Source: Clostridium sp. AF27-2AA (GTDB lineage Bacteria > Bacillota > Clostridia > Lachnospirales > Lachnospiraceae). Taken from it: a stretch of 57,437 nucleotides of DNA. The notes under the pieces were generated by a model. That model made no database searches. It was given only the letters and a program-made list of their open reading frames with translations, and was not told where the DNA came from. How positions within the stretch are numbered: position 1 is the first letter of the stretch; each line of letters begins with the position of its first letter. The position numbers and the translations under genes were made by a program. Location of the stretch: assembly GCF_003478505.1 (NCBI RefSeq), contig NZ_QUFI01000001.1, positions 1 through 57,437 on the forward strand, given 5' to 3'. Positions 41,658 to 53,429 of this stretch are shown in pieces.

Positions 41658-42185
41658 TTACGCTTCCGTATCTTCACTGACGGTGGTAGTGGAAGCGTCC
41701 GCCAGCTTTTCGGCGGTCTCTTCCATAGCGTCAGATACGGTTTCTGCTGCGTTTTCGATGGCGTCCTCTGTTTTGATCACAGCGTCCTCTACAGCGCTCT
41801 CTGCTTTTTCTACAGTATCTTCCGCGACAACGGTGGCTTTCTGGGCACTGTCTTTTGCGACACTGACTGCCTCGCGGGTGTTGTCTGCCACAATGGCAGC
41901 GGCATCCTTTACCATATTCTTCGCAGCGCTGGCTGCATCCTTTGCGGCGTTCATCATGTCGCCTGCAGCTACCAGGAACTCGTCCTTATCTGCATGAAGG
42001 GAAACATAGTTGCGGCTCATGGTGCTGTCCGGCACCTCGGTGTCGTCCTCATCTTCAAAATCGTGGAAGTCTTCATCCAGCTCCTTATTAAAAGACCGGT
42101 ATTTCGTCAGGTAAGAAATGCCGGCTGCAGCAGCACCTGCGATGGTTAAGAGGGCTGCCAGTTTTCCAAAAGCTTTTTTTGCCAT
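41658..42185 (-). CDS. Alanine-rich helical protein with N-terminal hydrophobic segment
   Basis: I do not recognise a named family. The 175-residue product has a hydrophobic N-terminal segment (about 5-25, Ala/Gly-rich), an acidic linker (ELDEDFHDFEDEDD) and then about 110 residues of repeating Ala/Lys/Glu/Val helix with an 11-residue-like period (AKDSAQKATVVAEDTVEKAESA), like LEA or apolipoprotein-type amphipathic helices. It could be a membrane-anchored stress protein or similar to YtxH-type proteins. A good ribosome binding site (AAAGGAGT) lies before the start. It is divergent from groES, with about 130 bases to the heat-shock operator. Confidence 0.75.
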   Translation of the reverse strand: MAKKAFGKLAALLTIAGAAAAGISYLTKYRSFNKELDEDFHDFEDEDDTEVPDSTMSRNYVSLHADKDEFLVAAGDMMNAAKDAASAAKNMVKDAAAIVADNTREAVSVAKDSAQKATVVAEDTVEKAESAVEDAVIKTEDAIENAAETVSDAMEETAEKLADASTTTVSEDTEA

Positions 42186-42316
42186 ACCCCTGTACTCCTT
42201 TCTTTGAATATGCGTTGCAGGTTCATTTTCAAGCCGTTACGAATATTCTTTATAAAAGTAATTCTAATACGAAGAGAGTAAAAAAGAAAGTGGGAAGTTA
42301 TAAAAATTAGATAAAA

Positions 42317-42343
42317 TTAGCACTCAACACTTGACAGTGCTAA
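42317..42343 (+). promoter_or_regulatory. CIRCE element (HrcA operator)
   Basis: TTAGCACTC, nine bases, then CAGTGCTAA: the consensus CIRCE TTAGCACTC-N9-GAGTGCTAA with one mismatch. It overlaps the -35 region and spacer of the groES promoter, where HrcA represses. Confidence 0.95.
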
Positions 42344-42359
42344 CAACTCGTGCTATAAA
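42331..42359 (+). promoter_or_regulatory. groESL promoter
   Basis: TTGACA at 42331-42336 and TATAAA at 42354-42359 are 17 bases apart, with the -35 inside the CIRCE element. Confidence 0.85.
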
Positions 42360-42436
42360 TGGTAATGTACATCAGAAAGGGGATAATTCAGAGGCCCCAT
42401 GAAAGAAAAAAGATTCGATGTAAGGAGGAGTTATCC

Positions 42437-42721
42437 ATGAAATTAGTACCGTTATTTGATCGGGTTGTATTAAAACAGCTTGTAGCAGAGGAGACTACCA
42501 AATCTGGTATCGTGCTTCCGGGCCAGGCAAAAGAGAAACCGCAGCAGGCAGAGGTAGTAGCAGTAGGTCCTGGCGGTGTAGTTGACGGCAAAGAGATCAC
42601 CATGCAGGTAAAACCGGGTGATAAGGTTATCTACTCCAAGTACTCCGGAACCGAAGTAGAGGTTGAGGACGAGAAATATGTAGTCGTAAAACAGAATGAC
42701 ATTCTGGCAGTAATCGAGTAA
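42437..42721 (+). CDS. groES: Co-chaperonin GroES
   Basis: GroES is the heptameric lid of the GroEL folding chamber. The 94-residue protein has the family start MKLVPLFDRVVLKQ, the mobile loop TTKSGIVLPGQAKEKP and VVAVGPG, and ends in VVVKQNDILAVIE. The length is standard. The ATG at 42437 follows TAAGGAGGAG; the longer ORF upstream covers the promoter region and is rejected. Heat-shock control by HrcA is indicated by the CIRCE element. groEL follows 39 bases later. Confidence 0.97.
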   Translation: MKLVPLFDRVVLKQLVAEETTKSGIVLPGQAKEKPQQAEVVAVGPGGVVDGKEITMQVKPGDKVIYSKYSGTEVEVEDEKYVVVKQNDILAVIE

Positions 42722-42757
42722 TACATCGTATATATCATAGAAACTGGAGGAATTTGA

Positions 42758-44383
<1,626 letters not shown>

Positions 44384-44407
44384 GACGCAAAAATAAGTAA
44401 TATTTTA

Positions 44408-44446
44408 AAGAGGAATGGTTCTGTTGGAGCCGTTCCTCTTTTTCCT
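44408..44446 (+). terminator. groESL terminator
   Basis: AAGAGGAA-T-GG and CC-G-TTCCTCTT form a stem followed by TTTCCTTT. Confidence 0.85.
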
Positions 44447-44457
44447 TTCAATAGTAT

Positions 44458-44486
44458 TTGACAAGCGGACAGATTTTTGCTACAAT
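44458..44486 (+). promoter_or_regulatory. guaB promoter
   Basis: TTGACA at 44458-44463 and TACAAT at 44481-44486 are 17 bases apart. The leader to the guaB start is about 110 bases, A+T-rich, with no evident purine riboswitch or hairpin. Confidence 0.8.
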
Positions 44487-44574
44487 ATGCAATTAATAAG
44501 TCCAATAGATTCAATGACGTTGAAATATTAGTTTTACTAATAATAAAAACACGATTGCCATGGAATCTTTATGA

Positions 44575-46059
<1,485 letters not shown>

Positions 46060-46091
46060 ATACGCTAAAAACAAGATAAGATAACGAACTA

Positions 46092-46124
46092 AAATACCGC
46101 CGTGTTTTACATGGCGGTATTTTT
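46092..46124 (+). terminator. guaB terminator
   Basis: AAATACCGCC and GGCGGTATTT form a perfect 10-bp stem with an 11-base loop, followed by TT and A/T-rich sequence. Confidence 0.9.
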
Positions 46125-46217
46125 ATGTTATACTGTTACTGTACATGGGTAGGCATTTTCTGAACTGAAAATATAGGAAAAAATGCGTCTTGAACGGTGG
46201 CATTGACAGAATAATTA

Positions 46218-46226
46218 TGGTACAAT
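46218..46226 (+). promoter_or_regulatory. Extended -10 before the membrane-protein/cdaA operon
   Basis: TGGTACAAT (TACAAT at 46221-46226) is an extended -10. The upstream TTGACA at 46203 is too close (12 bases) to be its -35. Confidence 0.45.
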
Positions 46227-46276
46227 GTAACGAGCTGACGAACAGCGGACGCAAAAAGAAAATGGAGAACGACTTT

Positions 46277-46723
46277 ATGCTCAATGAAGACAAGATCAAA
46301 CTGATGACAGGAATTGCTCTGTTTGAAAAGCGGGAGGGGAAACATATTTTTCCGGCGAACCGCTATTTCCGGAGTGACTATATCAGCGGACGCATCCTGC
46401 GTTCTTTCTTTGCCTATACCGTATGCTTCATTTTATGCGCGCTCATGTGGGTGCTTTACAGCATGGAGCGTCTTTTAAATGTTATGGAACTTGATGAGGT
46501 GGTCGGCGCGGCCAAAGCAGGCGCGGTATTATACGCGGCAGGGCTGGTGCTGTATCTCATCATTACCTGGCTTGTCAGCAGCAAACGCTATGAATACGCA
46601 AGGCGCGGCATGCGGGTTTATATCGCAAAGCTGAAACGGCTGGAGAAACGTTATGACGTTCAGAGCCGTACCAGAGAACTGACAAAGGAGGGCAGCCGCT
46701 ATGATGATGTTTCTCGTACTTAA
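46277..46723 (+). CDS. Membrane protein with two helices, unknown function
   Basis: I do not recognise the family. From ATG 46277, which has GGAGA eight bases upstream, the product has 148 residues; ATG 46262 would add five. Two hydrophobic helices (about 40-62 and 80-103) form a hairpin, with a soluble N-terminus (MLNEDKIKLMTGIALFEKR) and a basic C-terminal helix (RGMRVYIAKLKRLEKRY), both probably cytoplasmic. It overlaps the next membrane-protein gene by 23 bases, so the two are translated together and may form one complex. Confidence 0.75.
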   Translation: MLNEDKIKLMTGIALFEKREGKHIFPANRYFRSDYISGRILRSFFAYTVCFILCALMWVLYSMERLLNVMELDEVVGAAKAGAVLYAAGLVLYLIITWLVSSKRYEYARRGMRVYIAKLKRLEKRYDVQSRTRELTKEGSRYDDVSRT

Positions 46724-47660
46724 AGAACGGCTGAAATCATTTTACGGAAAATACGCGACACCGGTAAACGGCGTCATCAAATTTTTATACAGTCTGGCTG
46801 CTATGGCTCTGTTAAACGGAAATATTGGCTATCGCACGGAACTTACGGGTCCGGTGGCCCTGCTGGCAGTGGCTCTTGTAAGCGCGTTCCTGCCCTATGG
46901 AGCAATCGGATGCCTGCTTGGAGCCGTCATGCTGGCGCATATCTATGCGGTATCCATGGAGACAGCGCTGATCACGGCAGTTATCCTGATCATCCTGATC
47001 CTGCTGTATTACGGGTTTCAGCCGGGAGACAGCTTCTGGCTGGTGCTGACACCCATGGCATTTCTGCTGAAGATTCCATTTGCGGTTCCACTTCTGGCAG
47101 GTCTGGCAGGAAGCCTTCTCACCGTGATTCCGGTGGGCAGCGGTGTTGTGATTTATTACATTATTTCCTATGTAAAACAGAATGCGGGTGTATTGACCAA
47201 TGACGCGTCAGTAGACATTACACAGAAGTTTGTCCAGATCATCCGCGGCCTTCTCTCCAGCCAGGAGATGATGGTCATGATCATGGTATGTGTGGTTGGC
47301 ATTCTCTGTGTATACCTGCTCCACAATATGTCACTGGATTATGCCTGGGAAATTGCCATTGTGACCGGAACCATCGCGCAGCTGGCAGCCGTGTTTGTGG
47401 GAGATTTCATCTTCCATGTATCCATGCCGGTGCCGAAGCTTTTGATTGGGGCGCTAATTTCCCTGGCGGTGGCTTGGCTGTATCATTTCTTTGTGTTTAC
47501 GGTAGATTATACACGGACGGAATATGTCCAGTATGAGGATGATGATTACGTGTACTATGTAAAGGCCGTGCCGAAGGTAGCAGTGGCGCGGACTGATGTA
47601 AAAGTACAGCGCATCAACAACCCGGCCCGCGGCAGGCATGACCGCAGGGCGCGAGAATAG
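46701..47660 (+). CDS. Polytopic membrane protein upstream of cdaA, unknown function
   Basis: The 319-residue protein has about eight hydrophobic helices between residues 30 and 265 and a soluble C-terminal tail with an acidic patch (YVQYEDDDYVYYVKAVPK) and a basic end (RGRHDRRARE). No transporter signature is recognised. The ATG at 46701 is eight bases after AAGGAGGG, which lies in the preceding gene. It is 36 bases before cdaA and likely in the same transcript, so a role in the c-di-AMP or envelope pathway is possible. That role is inferred from position only. Confidence 0.78.
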   Translation: MMMFLVLKERLKSFYGKYATPVNGVIKFLYSLAAMALLNGNIGYRTELTGPVALLAVALVSAFLPYGAIGCLLGAVMLAHIYAVSMETALITAVILIILILLYYGFQPGDSFWLVLTPMAFLLKIPFAVPLLAGLAGSLLTVIPVGSGVVIYYIISYVKQNAGVLTNDASVDITQKFVQIIRGLLSSQEMMVMIMVCVVGILCVYLLHNMSLDYAWEIAIVTGTIAQLAAVFVGDFIFHVSMPVPKLLIGALISLAVAWLYHFFVFTVDYTRTEYVQYEDDDYVYYVKAVPKVAVARTDVKVQRINNPARGRHDRRARE

Positions 47661-47696
47661 GTTGTATTAATATAGAATAGAAAGAGAGGACCAGGT

Positions 47697-48593
47697 ATGA
47701 CTGGCATATTCCAGGATTTGGAGATGGTTTTTCAGGGCATGCGCTCCTGGATCTCCTTTTTGCCAAGAATTACATTTTCCAATTTGACCGAGATCATCAT
47801 ACTGACGATCCTGGTATATTATGCATTGTTATGGATCAAGAGTACCAAAGCCTGGTATCTGCTGAGAGGCATTGCCATGATCATGGCATTTGCAGTAGCG
47901 GCAGCCATCTTTCACTGGGACACGATCCTCTGGATCCTGGGAAGAACAGGTGGTATTGCGGTAACGGCACTGGTGATCATCTTCCAGCCGGAACTGCGTA
48001 AAGCCCTGGAACAGCTGGGAAGCAGAAACCTGATCTCTGAGATTTTTTCTCTTGAAAGCAATCAGGAGAATCAGGGCTTTTCCGACCGCACGGTCAATGA
48101 AATTGTCAAGGCAACCTTCGAGATGGCAAAGGTGAAGACTGGTGCCCTCATGGTCATTGAGCGGAAAGTTTCCCTGAAAGAGATTGAGCGTACTGGTATC
48201 GAAATCAACGGACTGGTCAGCAGCCAGCTCCTGATCAATATTTTTGAGCACAACACACCGCTTCATGACGGTGCGGTAGTCATTCGCGGCAACCGCGTTA
48301 CAGCGGCAACCTGTTATCTGCCGCTGTCTGACAATATGACCATCAGCAAGGATCTGGGAACCAGACACCGCGCTGCGGTCGGCATCAGTGAAGTCACAGA
48401 CAGTCTCACCGTGGTCGTGTCCGAGGAGACCGGAAGAGTTTCTGTTGTGGAGAATGGAAAACTCAGAAGAATTTCCACGGCAGAAGATTTGCGCAAGGTA
48501 CTGGCGGTAGCAGAAGACCAGGAAGAGAGCAATGGCACACTGTTAAAGATCTGGAAGGGAAAACGCAGAAATGAAAGAAAAACTGATAAATAA
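47697..48593 (+). CDS. cdaA: Diadenylate cyclase CdaA
   Basis: CdaA condenses two ATP to cyclic di-AMP, which controls potassium and osmolyte balance and is essential in many Firmicutes. The 298-residue protein has three N-terminal membrane helices (about 33-50, 55-72, 77-95) and a DAC domain with the DGA motif at 191-193 (LHDGAVV) and RHR at 223-225 (GTRHRAAVG). GAGAGGACCAGGT precedes the ATG. Its last 23 bases overlap cdaR, the gene for its regulator. Confidence 0.96.
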   Translation: MTGIFQDLEMVFQGMRSWISFLPRITFSNLTEIIILTILVYYALLWIKSTKAWYLLRGIAMIMAFAVAAAIFHWDTILWILGRTGGIAVTALVIIFQPELRKALEQLGSRNLISEIFSLESNQENQGFSDRTVNEIVKATFEMAKVKTGALMVIERKVSLKEIERTGIEINGLVSSQLLINIFEHNTPLHDGAVVIRGNRVTAATCYLPLSDNMTISKDLGTRHRAAVGISEVTDSLTVVVSEETGRVSVVENGKLRRISTAEDLRKVLAVAEDQEESNGTLLKIWKGKRRNERKTDK

Positions 48594-49929
48594 TCTTGGA
48601 CTTAAGATTCTTTCCTGTTTTCTGGCATTTTTTGTGTGGCTGGTCGTTGTGAATGTCTCCAATCCGGAAGTGACCGGAAGCAAAGAAGTTCCACTGGAGA
48701 TCGTAAACGAACAGGTACTGACCAAGGCAGGAAGAACCTATGAACTTGGCGGAAAAGACACAGTAACGGTATATTTTGATGTGCGGACAAAAGATGCCTA
48801 CAAGATCCGTTCCTCAGATTTCCGCGCTTATGTGGATCTGGCTGAGCTGTATGATGTAACCGGATCCGTACAGGTAAAAATCGAGGTACTGAATAACAAG
48901 GAGCTGATTTCCAATGCGGAAAGCCGTCCGGGTGTAGTGCGCATTCAGACAGAAGAACTCCAGAGCAAGCAGTTCTCTCTGATCATGAACACCTATGGAA
49001 ATCTCGCGGAAGATTATGCGGTTAACAAGGCCGTCCTGACACCGGATCATGTAACGGTGGAGGGCCCGACTTCTCAGGTTGGCCTGATCAATCATGTGGG
49101 AATCGAACTGAATGTAAATGGACTGGAAAGCAGCACGGAGGGGACGGCAGAACCGGTGTTTTACGATGCCAACGGCAATGAGATCACCGTCAGTGACCGT
49201 GTGAGTGTCAGTCCGTCGGAAATCCAGTACAATCTGGAAATCAGCAAGGTGAAGACACTTCCGCTTGACTTTGAAGTGACTGGAACCGCAGCCTCCGGCT
49301 ATCAGTATACCGGCGTGGAGTGCAGTATCAAGAATGTTTCCGTGCTTGGCTTAAAAAACAGCCTGGCATCTGTGAACAAGATCACCATTCCGTCCTCTGC
49401 GCTCAGTGTTTCGGGAGCAACACAGGACAAGGTGGTGACAGTGAATTTAAACGATTATCTGCCGGAGGATGTAACACTGGCCAATGCGGACGACGCAAAC
49501 GTGACCATACGCCTTAAGGTAGAACAGCTCACTACCAGAATGATAGCTCTGGGTGAGTCGGATATTTCCATGGAAAATGGCGCAGATTATTACCATTATC
49601 ATCTGTCGCCGGCACGCATCGAGGTGAAACTCCAGGGTCTGAAGGAAGACCTCGATACCTTAAAGGCCACCGATCTGAAGGCGGTCATCAACCTGTCCGG
49701 CATGCAGCTGGGAACCCATAATGGAACCTTAAGCATGAGCGGACTCGGGAAAAACTTTAATCTGATTTCCGTTTCCGCATTTACGGTAGAAGTTACAGCG
49801 GGCGGTCCTGCCGCACAGATGGAACAGACAACCGCGGCAGAGGAAGAAACTGCCGAGACAGAAAACGGATCGGAAAGTGATATTACAAAGTCGCAGGACA
49901 CAGAGACAAACGGCGCAAATGCCGGCTGA
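48571..49929 (+). CDS. cdaR: CdaR/YbbR-domain protein
   Basis: CdaR regulates CdaA through an extracytoplasmic array of YbbR domains. The 452-residue protein has one N-terminal membrane helix (about 9-30, LKILSCFLAFFVWLVVVNV) and then four YbbR-type beta domains, seen as repeats of the form VTVEGPTSQV...NHVGIELNV and VSVSPSEIQYNLEISK. It ends in a low-complexity Glu/Thr/Ser-rich tail (about 415-452). Starting inside cdaA, it is translationally coupled to it. In many Firmicutes glmM follows; here the PTS genes do. Confidence 0.92.
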   Translation: MKEKLINNLGLKILSCFLAFFVWLVVVNVSNPEVTGSKEVPLEIVNEQVLTKAGRTYELGGKDTVTVYFDVRTKDAYKIRSSDFRAYVDLAELYDVTGSVQVKIEVLNNKELISNAESRPGVVRIQTEELQSKQFSLIMNTYGNLAEDYAVNKAVLTPDHVTVEGPTSQVGLINHVGIELNVNGLESSTEGTAEPVFYDANGNEITVSDRVSVSPSEIQYNLEISKVKTLPLDFEVTGTAASGYQYTGVECSIKNVSVLGLKNSLASVNKITIPSSALSVSGATQDKVVTVNLNDYLPEDVTLANADDANVTIRLKVEQLTTRMIALGESDISMENGADYYHYHLSPARIEVKLQGLKEDLDTLKATDLKAVINLSGMQLGTHNGTLSMSGLGKNFNLISVSAFTVEVTAGGPAAQMEQTTAAEEETAETENGSESDITKSQDTETNGANAG

Positions 49930-49945
49930 CAGAAAGAGGGATAAC

Positions 49946-50209
49946 ATGGTTAGCAGAAAAATTGTTATCAAAAACGTATCAGGACTTCATCTTCGCCCAA
50001 CCGGGGTGCTTTGCAATGAAGCCATCAAGTACAAATCATCCATTAAATTTCATTTTGGCAATGCCACATCCAACGCAAAAAGTGTTCTCAGCGTGCTCGG
50101 AGCCTGCATCAAATGCGGCGACGAGGTAGAGTTCATCTGCGAGGGTCCGGATGAGCAGGAAGCTCTGGACGGGATCATTGGAGTGATCGAAAGCGGTCTT
50201 GGGGAGTAA
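49946..50209 (+). CDS. ptsH: HPr family phosphocarrier protein
   Basis: HPr passes phosphate from enzyme I to sugar-specific EII proteins. The 87-residue protein has the phospho-acceptor H15 and R17 in SGLHLRPTG (commonly GLHARPA) and the regulatory serine S46 in NAKSVLSVLG, at the usual positions. Ser46 is flanked by KS-V-L-S rather than the more usual KSIMGVMS, so phosphorylation by HPr kinase is possible but not certain. AGAGGG precedes ATG 49946; the longer frame overlaps cdaR. A weak hairpin lies before ptsI, 81 bases downstream. Confidence 0.9.
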   Translation: MVSRKIVIKNVSGLHLRPTGVLCNEAIKYKSSIKFHFGNATSNAKSVLSVLGACIKCGDEVEFICEGPDEQEALDGIIGVIESGLGE

Positions 50210-50290
50210 AAGACCACAGAGAGATGATATCCGCGAAATCTGACTTTGCGGTTTCATATACAAATTAATAATTAATAAGGAGGACGTATC

Positions 50291-52009
50291 ATGTTAAAGG
50301 GTACTAACGCTTCTTCTGGTATCGGCATTGGGAACGCTGTGATCGTAGAAGAAAAAGAACTGGTGATCAAACGGGAGACTGTCCGTGACGCGGCAGCAGA
50401 GGTGGAGCGTTTTAAGGGCGCGCTCGACCTGACTCTTAAGAAAACGGAGGAGCTTGCGGCAGATCTCGCGACCAGAGTAGGGGAGAAGGAAGCAGAGATT
50501 ATGCAGGGCCACATGATGCTTCTGATGGATCCGATGCTGACTGGAGAGATTGAGACGGCTATTACCGGGGAGAGCATCTGTGCGGAATATGCCATTGAGC
50601 AGGTCTGCACCACCTACGCGGATTTGTTCGCGTCTATGGATGACGAACTGATGCAGCAGAGAGCAACTGACATGCGGGATATCAAGACTCGTATGCAGCG
50701 GGAGATGCTTGGCGTGGAGAGCGTGGATATCGCATCCCTCCCGGCAGGAACCATTCTGGTAGCAAAGGATCTTACCCCATCCATGACAGCAGGAATCAAG
50801 CCGGAGAATGTAGCCGGTATTGTGACTGAGCTTGGTGGTAAGACTTCCCACAGCGCGATTCTGGCCCGTGCTCTGGAAATTCCGGCCGTGGTAGCGGTAC
50901 CGGATCTGATGAATCAGGTAGAGAACGGCCACGTGATTGTTCTGGATGGCAGTGAGGGAACTGTCTATATAGATCCAGATCAGAACGTGGTGGATGATTT
51001 CTCCGCAAAGCGTGAGAAATTCCTGAAAGAGAAAAAAGAACTGGAACAGTACATCGGAAAGCCGACTGTGACCAAAGACGGTGTGCGCATTGAATTGGTT
51101 GCCAACATTGGCAAGCCGGAGGATCTGGAAAAGGTACTCCAGTATGACGGCGAGGGTGTAGGCCTGTTTCGTACCGAGTTTTTATTCATGGACCGCACGG
51201 CTATGCCGACGGAAGAAGAGCAGTTTGAGGCTTACAAGACGGTGGCAGAGGGCTTAACGGGCAAGCCAGTTATCATCCGTACCCTGGATATCGGCGGAGA
51301 CAAAGAGATTCCGTATATGGGACTTACCAAAGACGAGAATCCGTTCCTGGGCTACCGGGCCATCCGTTTCTGTCTGGACCGGAAGGACGATGTATACAAA
51401 CCGCAGCTTCGCGCCCTGCTTCGTGCCAGTGCCTACGGCAACATTAAGATCATGGTGCCAATGGTAACCTGCATTGAGGAGCTTCGCGAGGCAAAGGCCC
51501 TGATTGAAGAAATCAAGAAAGAACTGGATGAACAGAACATCCCATATAAGAAAGATATTGAAGTTGGTATCATGGTGGAGACCGCTGCAGCATCCCTGAT
51601 GGCAGATGTGTTCGCGAAGGAGGCAGCATTTTTCAGCATTGGAACCAACGACCTGACCCAGTATACCATGTCCGTGGACCGCGGAAATGACAAGGTTTCT
51701 TACCTGTATTCCACCTTTAACCCGGCGGTGCTGCGCAGCATTAAGCGCATTATCACCTGTGGCCGTGAGGCCGGTATTATGGTGGGCATGTGCGGTGAGG
51801 CAGCAAGCGACCCGCTCATGATTCCACTGCTTCTGGCCTTTGGCTTAAATGAGTTCAGCATGAGCGCATCTGCCATTCTGTATTCCAGAAAGCTGATTAC
51901 CGGATACAGCACCCAGGAGCTTCAGGCGGTTGCGGACAAGGCAATGAGCTTTGCCACCGCTGCGGAGGTAGAGTTGTACATGAGGGAATTTATGGCTGGT
52001 CAGGCTTAA
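50291..52009 (+). CDS. ptsI: Phosphoenolpyruvate-protein phosphotransferase (enzyme I)
   Basis: Enzyme I takes phosphate from phosphoenolpyruvate and gives it to HPr, powering sugar uptake. The 572-residue protein has an N-terminal HPr-binding helical domain, the phosphohistidine H187 in GGKTSHSAILAR, and the PEP-binding TIM barrel with GVGLFRTEFLFMDR, SIGTNDLTQYTMSVDR and the catalytic cysteine in GMCGEAASDP. The length is standard. AAGGAGGACGTATC precedes the start. Together with ptsH it gives the general PTS pair, here placed after the c-di-AMP genes. Confidence 0.97.
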   Translation: MLKGTNASSGIGIGNAVIVEEKELVIKRETVRDAAAEVERFKGALDLTLKKTEELAADLATRVGEKEAEIMQGHMMLLMDPMLTGEIETAITGESICAEYAIEQVCTTYADLFASMDDELMQQRATDMRDIKTRMQREMLGVESVDIASLPAGTILVAKDLTPSMTAGIKPENVAGIVTELGGKTSHSAILARALEIPAVVAVPDLMNQVENGHVIVLDGSEGTVYIDPDQNVVDDFSAKREKFLKEKKELEQYIGKPTVTKDGVRIELVANIGKPEDLEKVLQYDGEGVGLFRTEFLFMDRTAMPTEEEQFEAYKTVAEGLTGKPVIIRTLDIGGDKEIPYMGLTKDENPFLGYRAIRFCLDRKDDVYKPQLRALLRASAYGNIKIMVPMVTCIEELREAKALIEEIKKELDEQNIPYKKDIEVGIMVETAAASLMADVFAKEAAFFSIGTNDLTQYTMSVDRGNDKVSYLYSTFNPAVLRSIKRIITCGREAGIMVGMCGEAASDPLMIPLLLAFGLNEFSMSASAILYSRKLITGYSTQELQAVADKAMSFATAAEVELYMREFMAGQA

Positions 52010-52019
52010 ACAAATATAC

Positions 52020-52054
52020 TGGCTGTCACCTGCGCTGCAGGCGGCAGCCATTTA
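52020..52054 (+). terminator. Hairpin after ptsI
   Basis: TGGCTG and CAGCCA, then CCTGC and GCAGG, pair around a symmetric three-base internal loop, followed by TTTAT. The T tract is short, so termination may be partial. Confidence 0.55.
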
Positions 52055-52091
52055 TAAAAAGAAGAAAACACATTCACGAGGAGAGACGATC

Positions 52092-53381
52092 ATGGCAGTT
52101 TATCTTATCTGTTATCTGGCATCTTATATACTGGCCCGGTTTGGTCATTACCTGATATCCGGCCTCCTGCTTCTGGCAGCGGCAGGCTGGCTTTATATGG
52201 AGGATTACCGGAAATATAAGAACCTGATCCATCTGCGTGGTCTGTTCTCTCTGTTCTGGGTTGGAGGAGAGGGCCTTGCCTGTCTGAAGCTTAGCAGCTT
52301 ACAGACCGACTGGTCGAACATGACCTGGTTTTGTCTGTTTCTGGCGTACATAGGGTTCTGGCTGGTTTTCGAAATTCTGGTCCGCGTGTACGGTTCCGGT
52401 TACGACGGCTATGGTAGGTGGAGAAGCTTTTCCGGGGACTCCAGGCCGGTTTTTGCCATGATCTGCGGCCTTACCGTATTATCTCTTGGATGCTTTGTCG
52501 CAGAGGCAGTTATACTGGGCTATGTACCGCTGTTTTTGCGCGGGGTTCCACATGCATACTCAGAATTCCATCTCACGGGAATCCATTATTTCACGGTATC
52601 CTGTGTGCTGGTTCCGTCTCTGACGGTGCTTTATGTTCATATGCGCAATGGACGGGGAAGCGAGAGACTTCTCCTTGCGGCGTTGGTCATGACAGCCATC
52701 TCCCTGCTGATCCCGATTCTCTGCGTATCCCGTTTCCAGCTGGTGTTCGCAGTGCTGCTGGCAGCATTTACCTACATTTCCCTGCAGAAACTGTTCCATC
52801 CGGGCTGGCTTTTCGGACTTTTTGTGGTAATGATTCCGTTTTATCTGATTCTGACGGTGGCAAGGAGTCACAACATTGAATATCTGAACGGGATTTTTGA
52901 GATGAAGAACGCCTCTATGCCGATCTTCGTCAGCCAGCCATATATCTATATTGCGAATAACTACGATAATTTCAACTTCCTGGTAGGCGCGCTTCCGGGG
53001 CACAGCTTTGGCCTTAAGGGGCTGTTTCCACTGTGGGCGCTGTCGGGGCTGAAGTTTTTCTTTCCTCAGCTGATCAATTTTCCGATTTATGTGGACAAGA
53101 CCGAGCTGACGACCCTGACGCTGTTCTACGATTCCTATTATGATTTTGGATGGATCGGAGTACTTCTTTTTTCCTGCATTCTGGGAGCTATTGCCTATAT
53201 TCTGGTGGTGAAACTCAGGGAAATGCGTAATCCGCTGGGATATCTTCTGTATGCGCAGTTTGCGGCGTATCTGATGCTGTCCTTCTTTACCACCTGGTTT
53301 TCCAATACAACCACCTGGTTTTATCTGATCCTGACCGGGATCATGGCTTTGTTTTACCATCTGCGGGCAAGCCGCTGGTAA
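52092..53381 (+). CDS. Oligosaccharide repeat-unit polymerase-like membrane protein
   Basis: The 429-residue protein has about ten to twelve hydrophobic helices and a larger extracellular loop near residues 250-345 (FEMKNASMPIFVSQPYIYIANNYDNF). That pattern, with a late FYDSYYDFGWIGV segment, matches O-antigen/Wzy-type polymerases, which join glycan repeat units on the outer face of the membrane. No glycosyltransferase, flippase or chain-length genes adjoin it, so it is an isolated member and its glycan is unknown. GAGGAGAGACGATC precedes the ATG. Confidence 0.78.
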   Translation: MAVYLICYLASYILARFGHYLISGLLLLAAAGWLYMEDYRKYKNLIHLRGLFSLFWVGGEGLACLKLSSLQTDWSNMTWFCLFLAYIGFWLVFEILVRVYGSGYDGYGRWRSFSGDSRPVFAMICGLTVLSLGCFVAEAVILGYVPLFLRGVPHAYSEFHLTGIHYFTVSCVLVPSLTVLYVHMRNGRGSERLLLAALVMTAISLLIPILCVSRFQLVFAVLLAAFTYISLQKLFHPGWLFGLFVVMIPFYLILTVARSHNIEYLNGIFEMKNASMPIFVSQPYIYIANNYDNFNFLVGALPGHSFGLKGLFPLWALSGLKFFFPQLINFPIYVDKTELTTLTLFYDSYYDFGWIGVLLFSCILGAIAYILVVKLREMRNPLGYLLYAQFAAYLMLSFFTTWFSNTTTWFYLILTGIMALFYHLRASRW

Positions 53382-53429
53382 ATAAATGGAATATGAACTA
53401 CGAAATACTGCGATGAGGAGGATATGGAA

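Noticed and set aside
50294..50932. 212-codon ORF on the minus strand inside ptsI
   Set aside because: A mirror frame of a well-identified enzyme I gene; codon use follows the reverse complement of ptsI.
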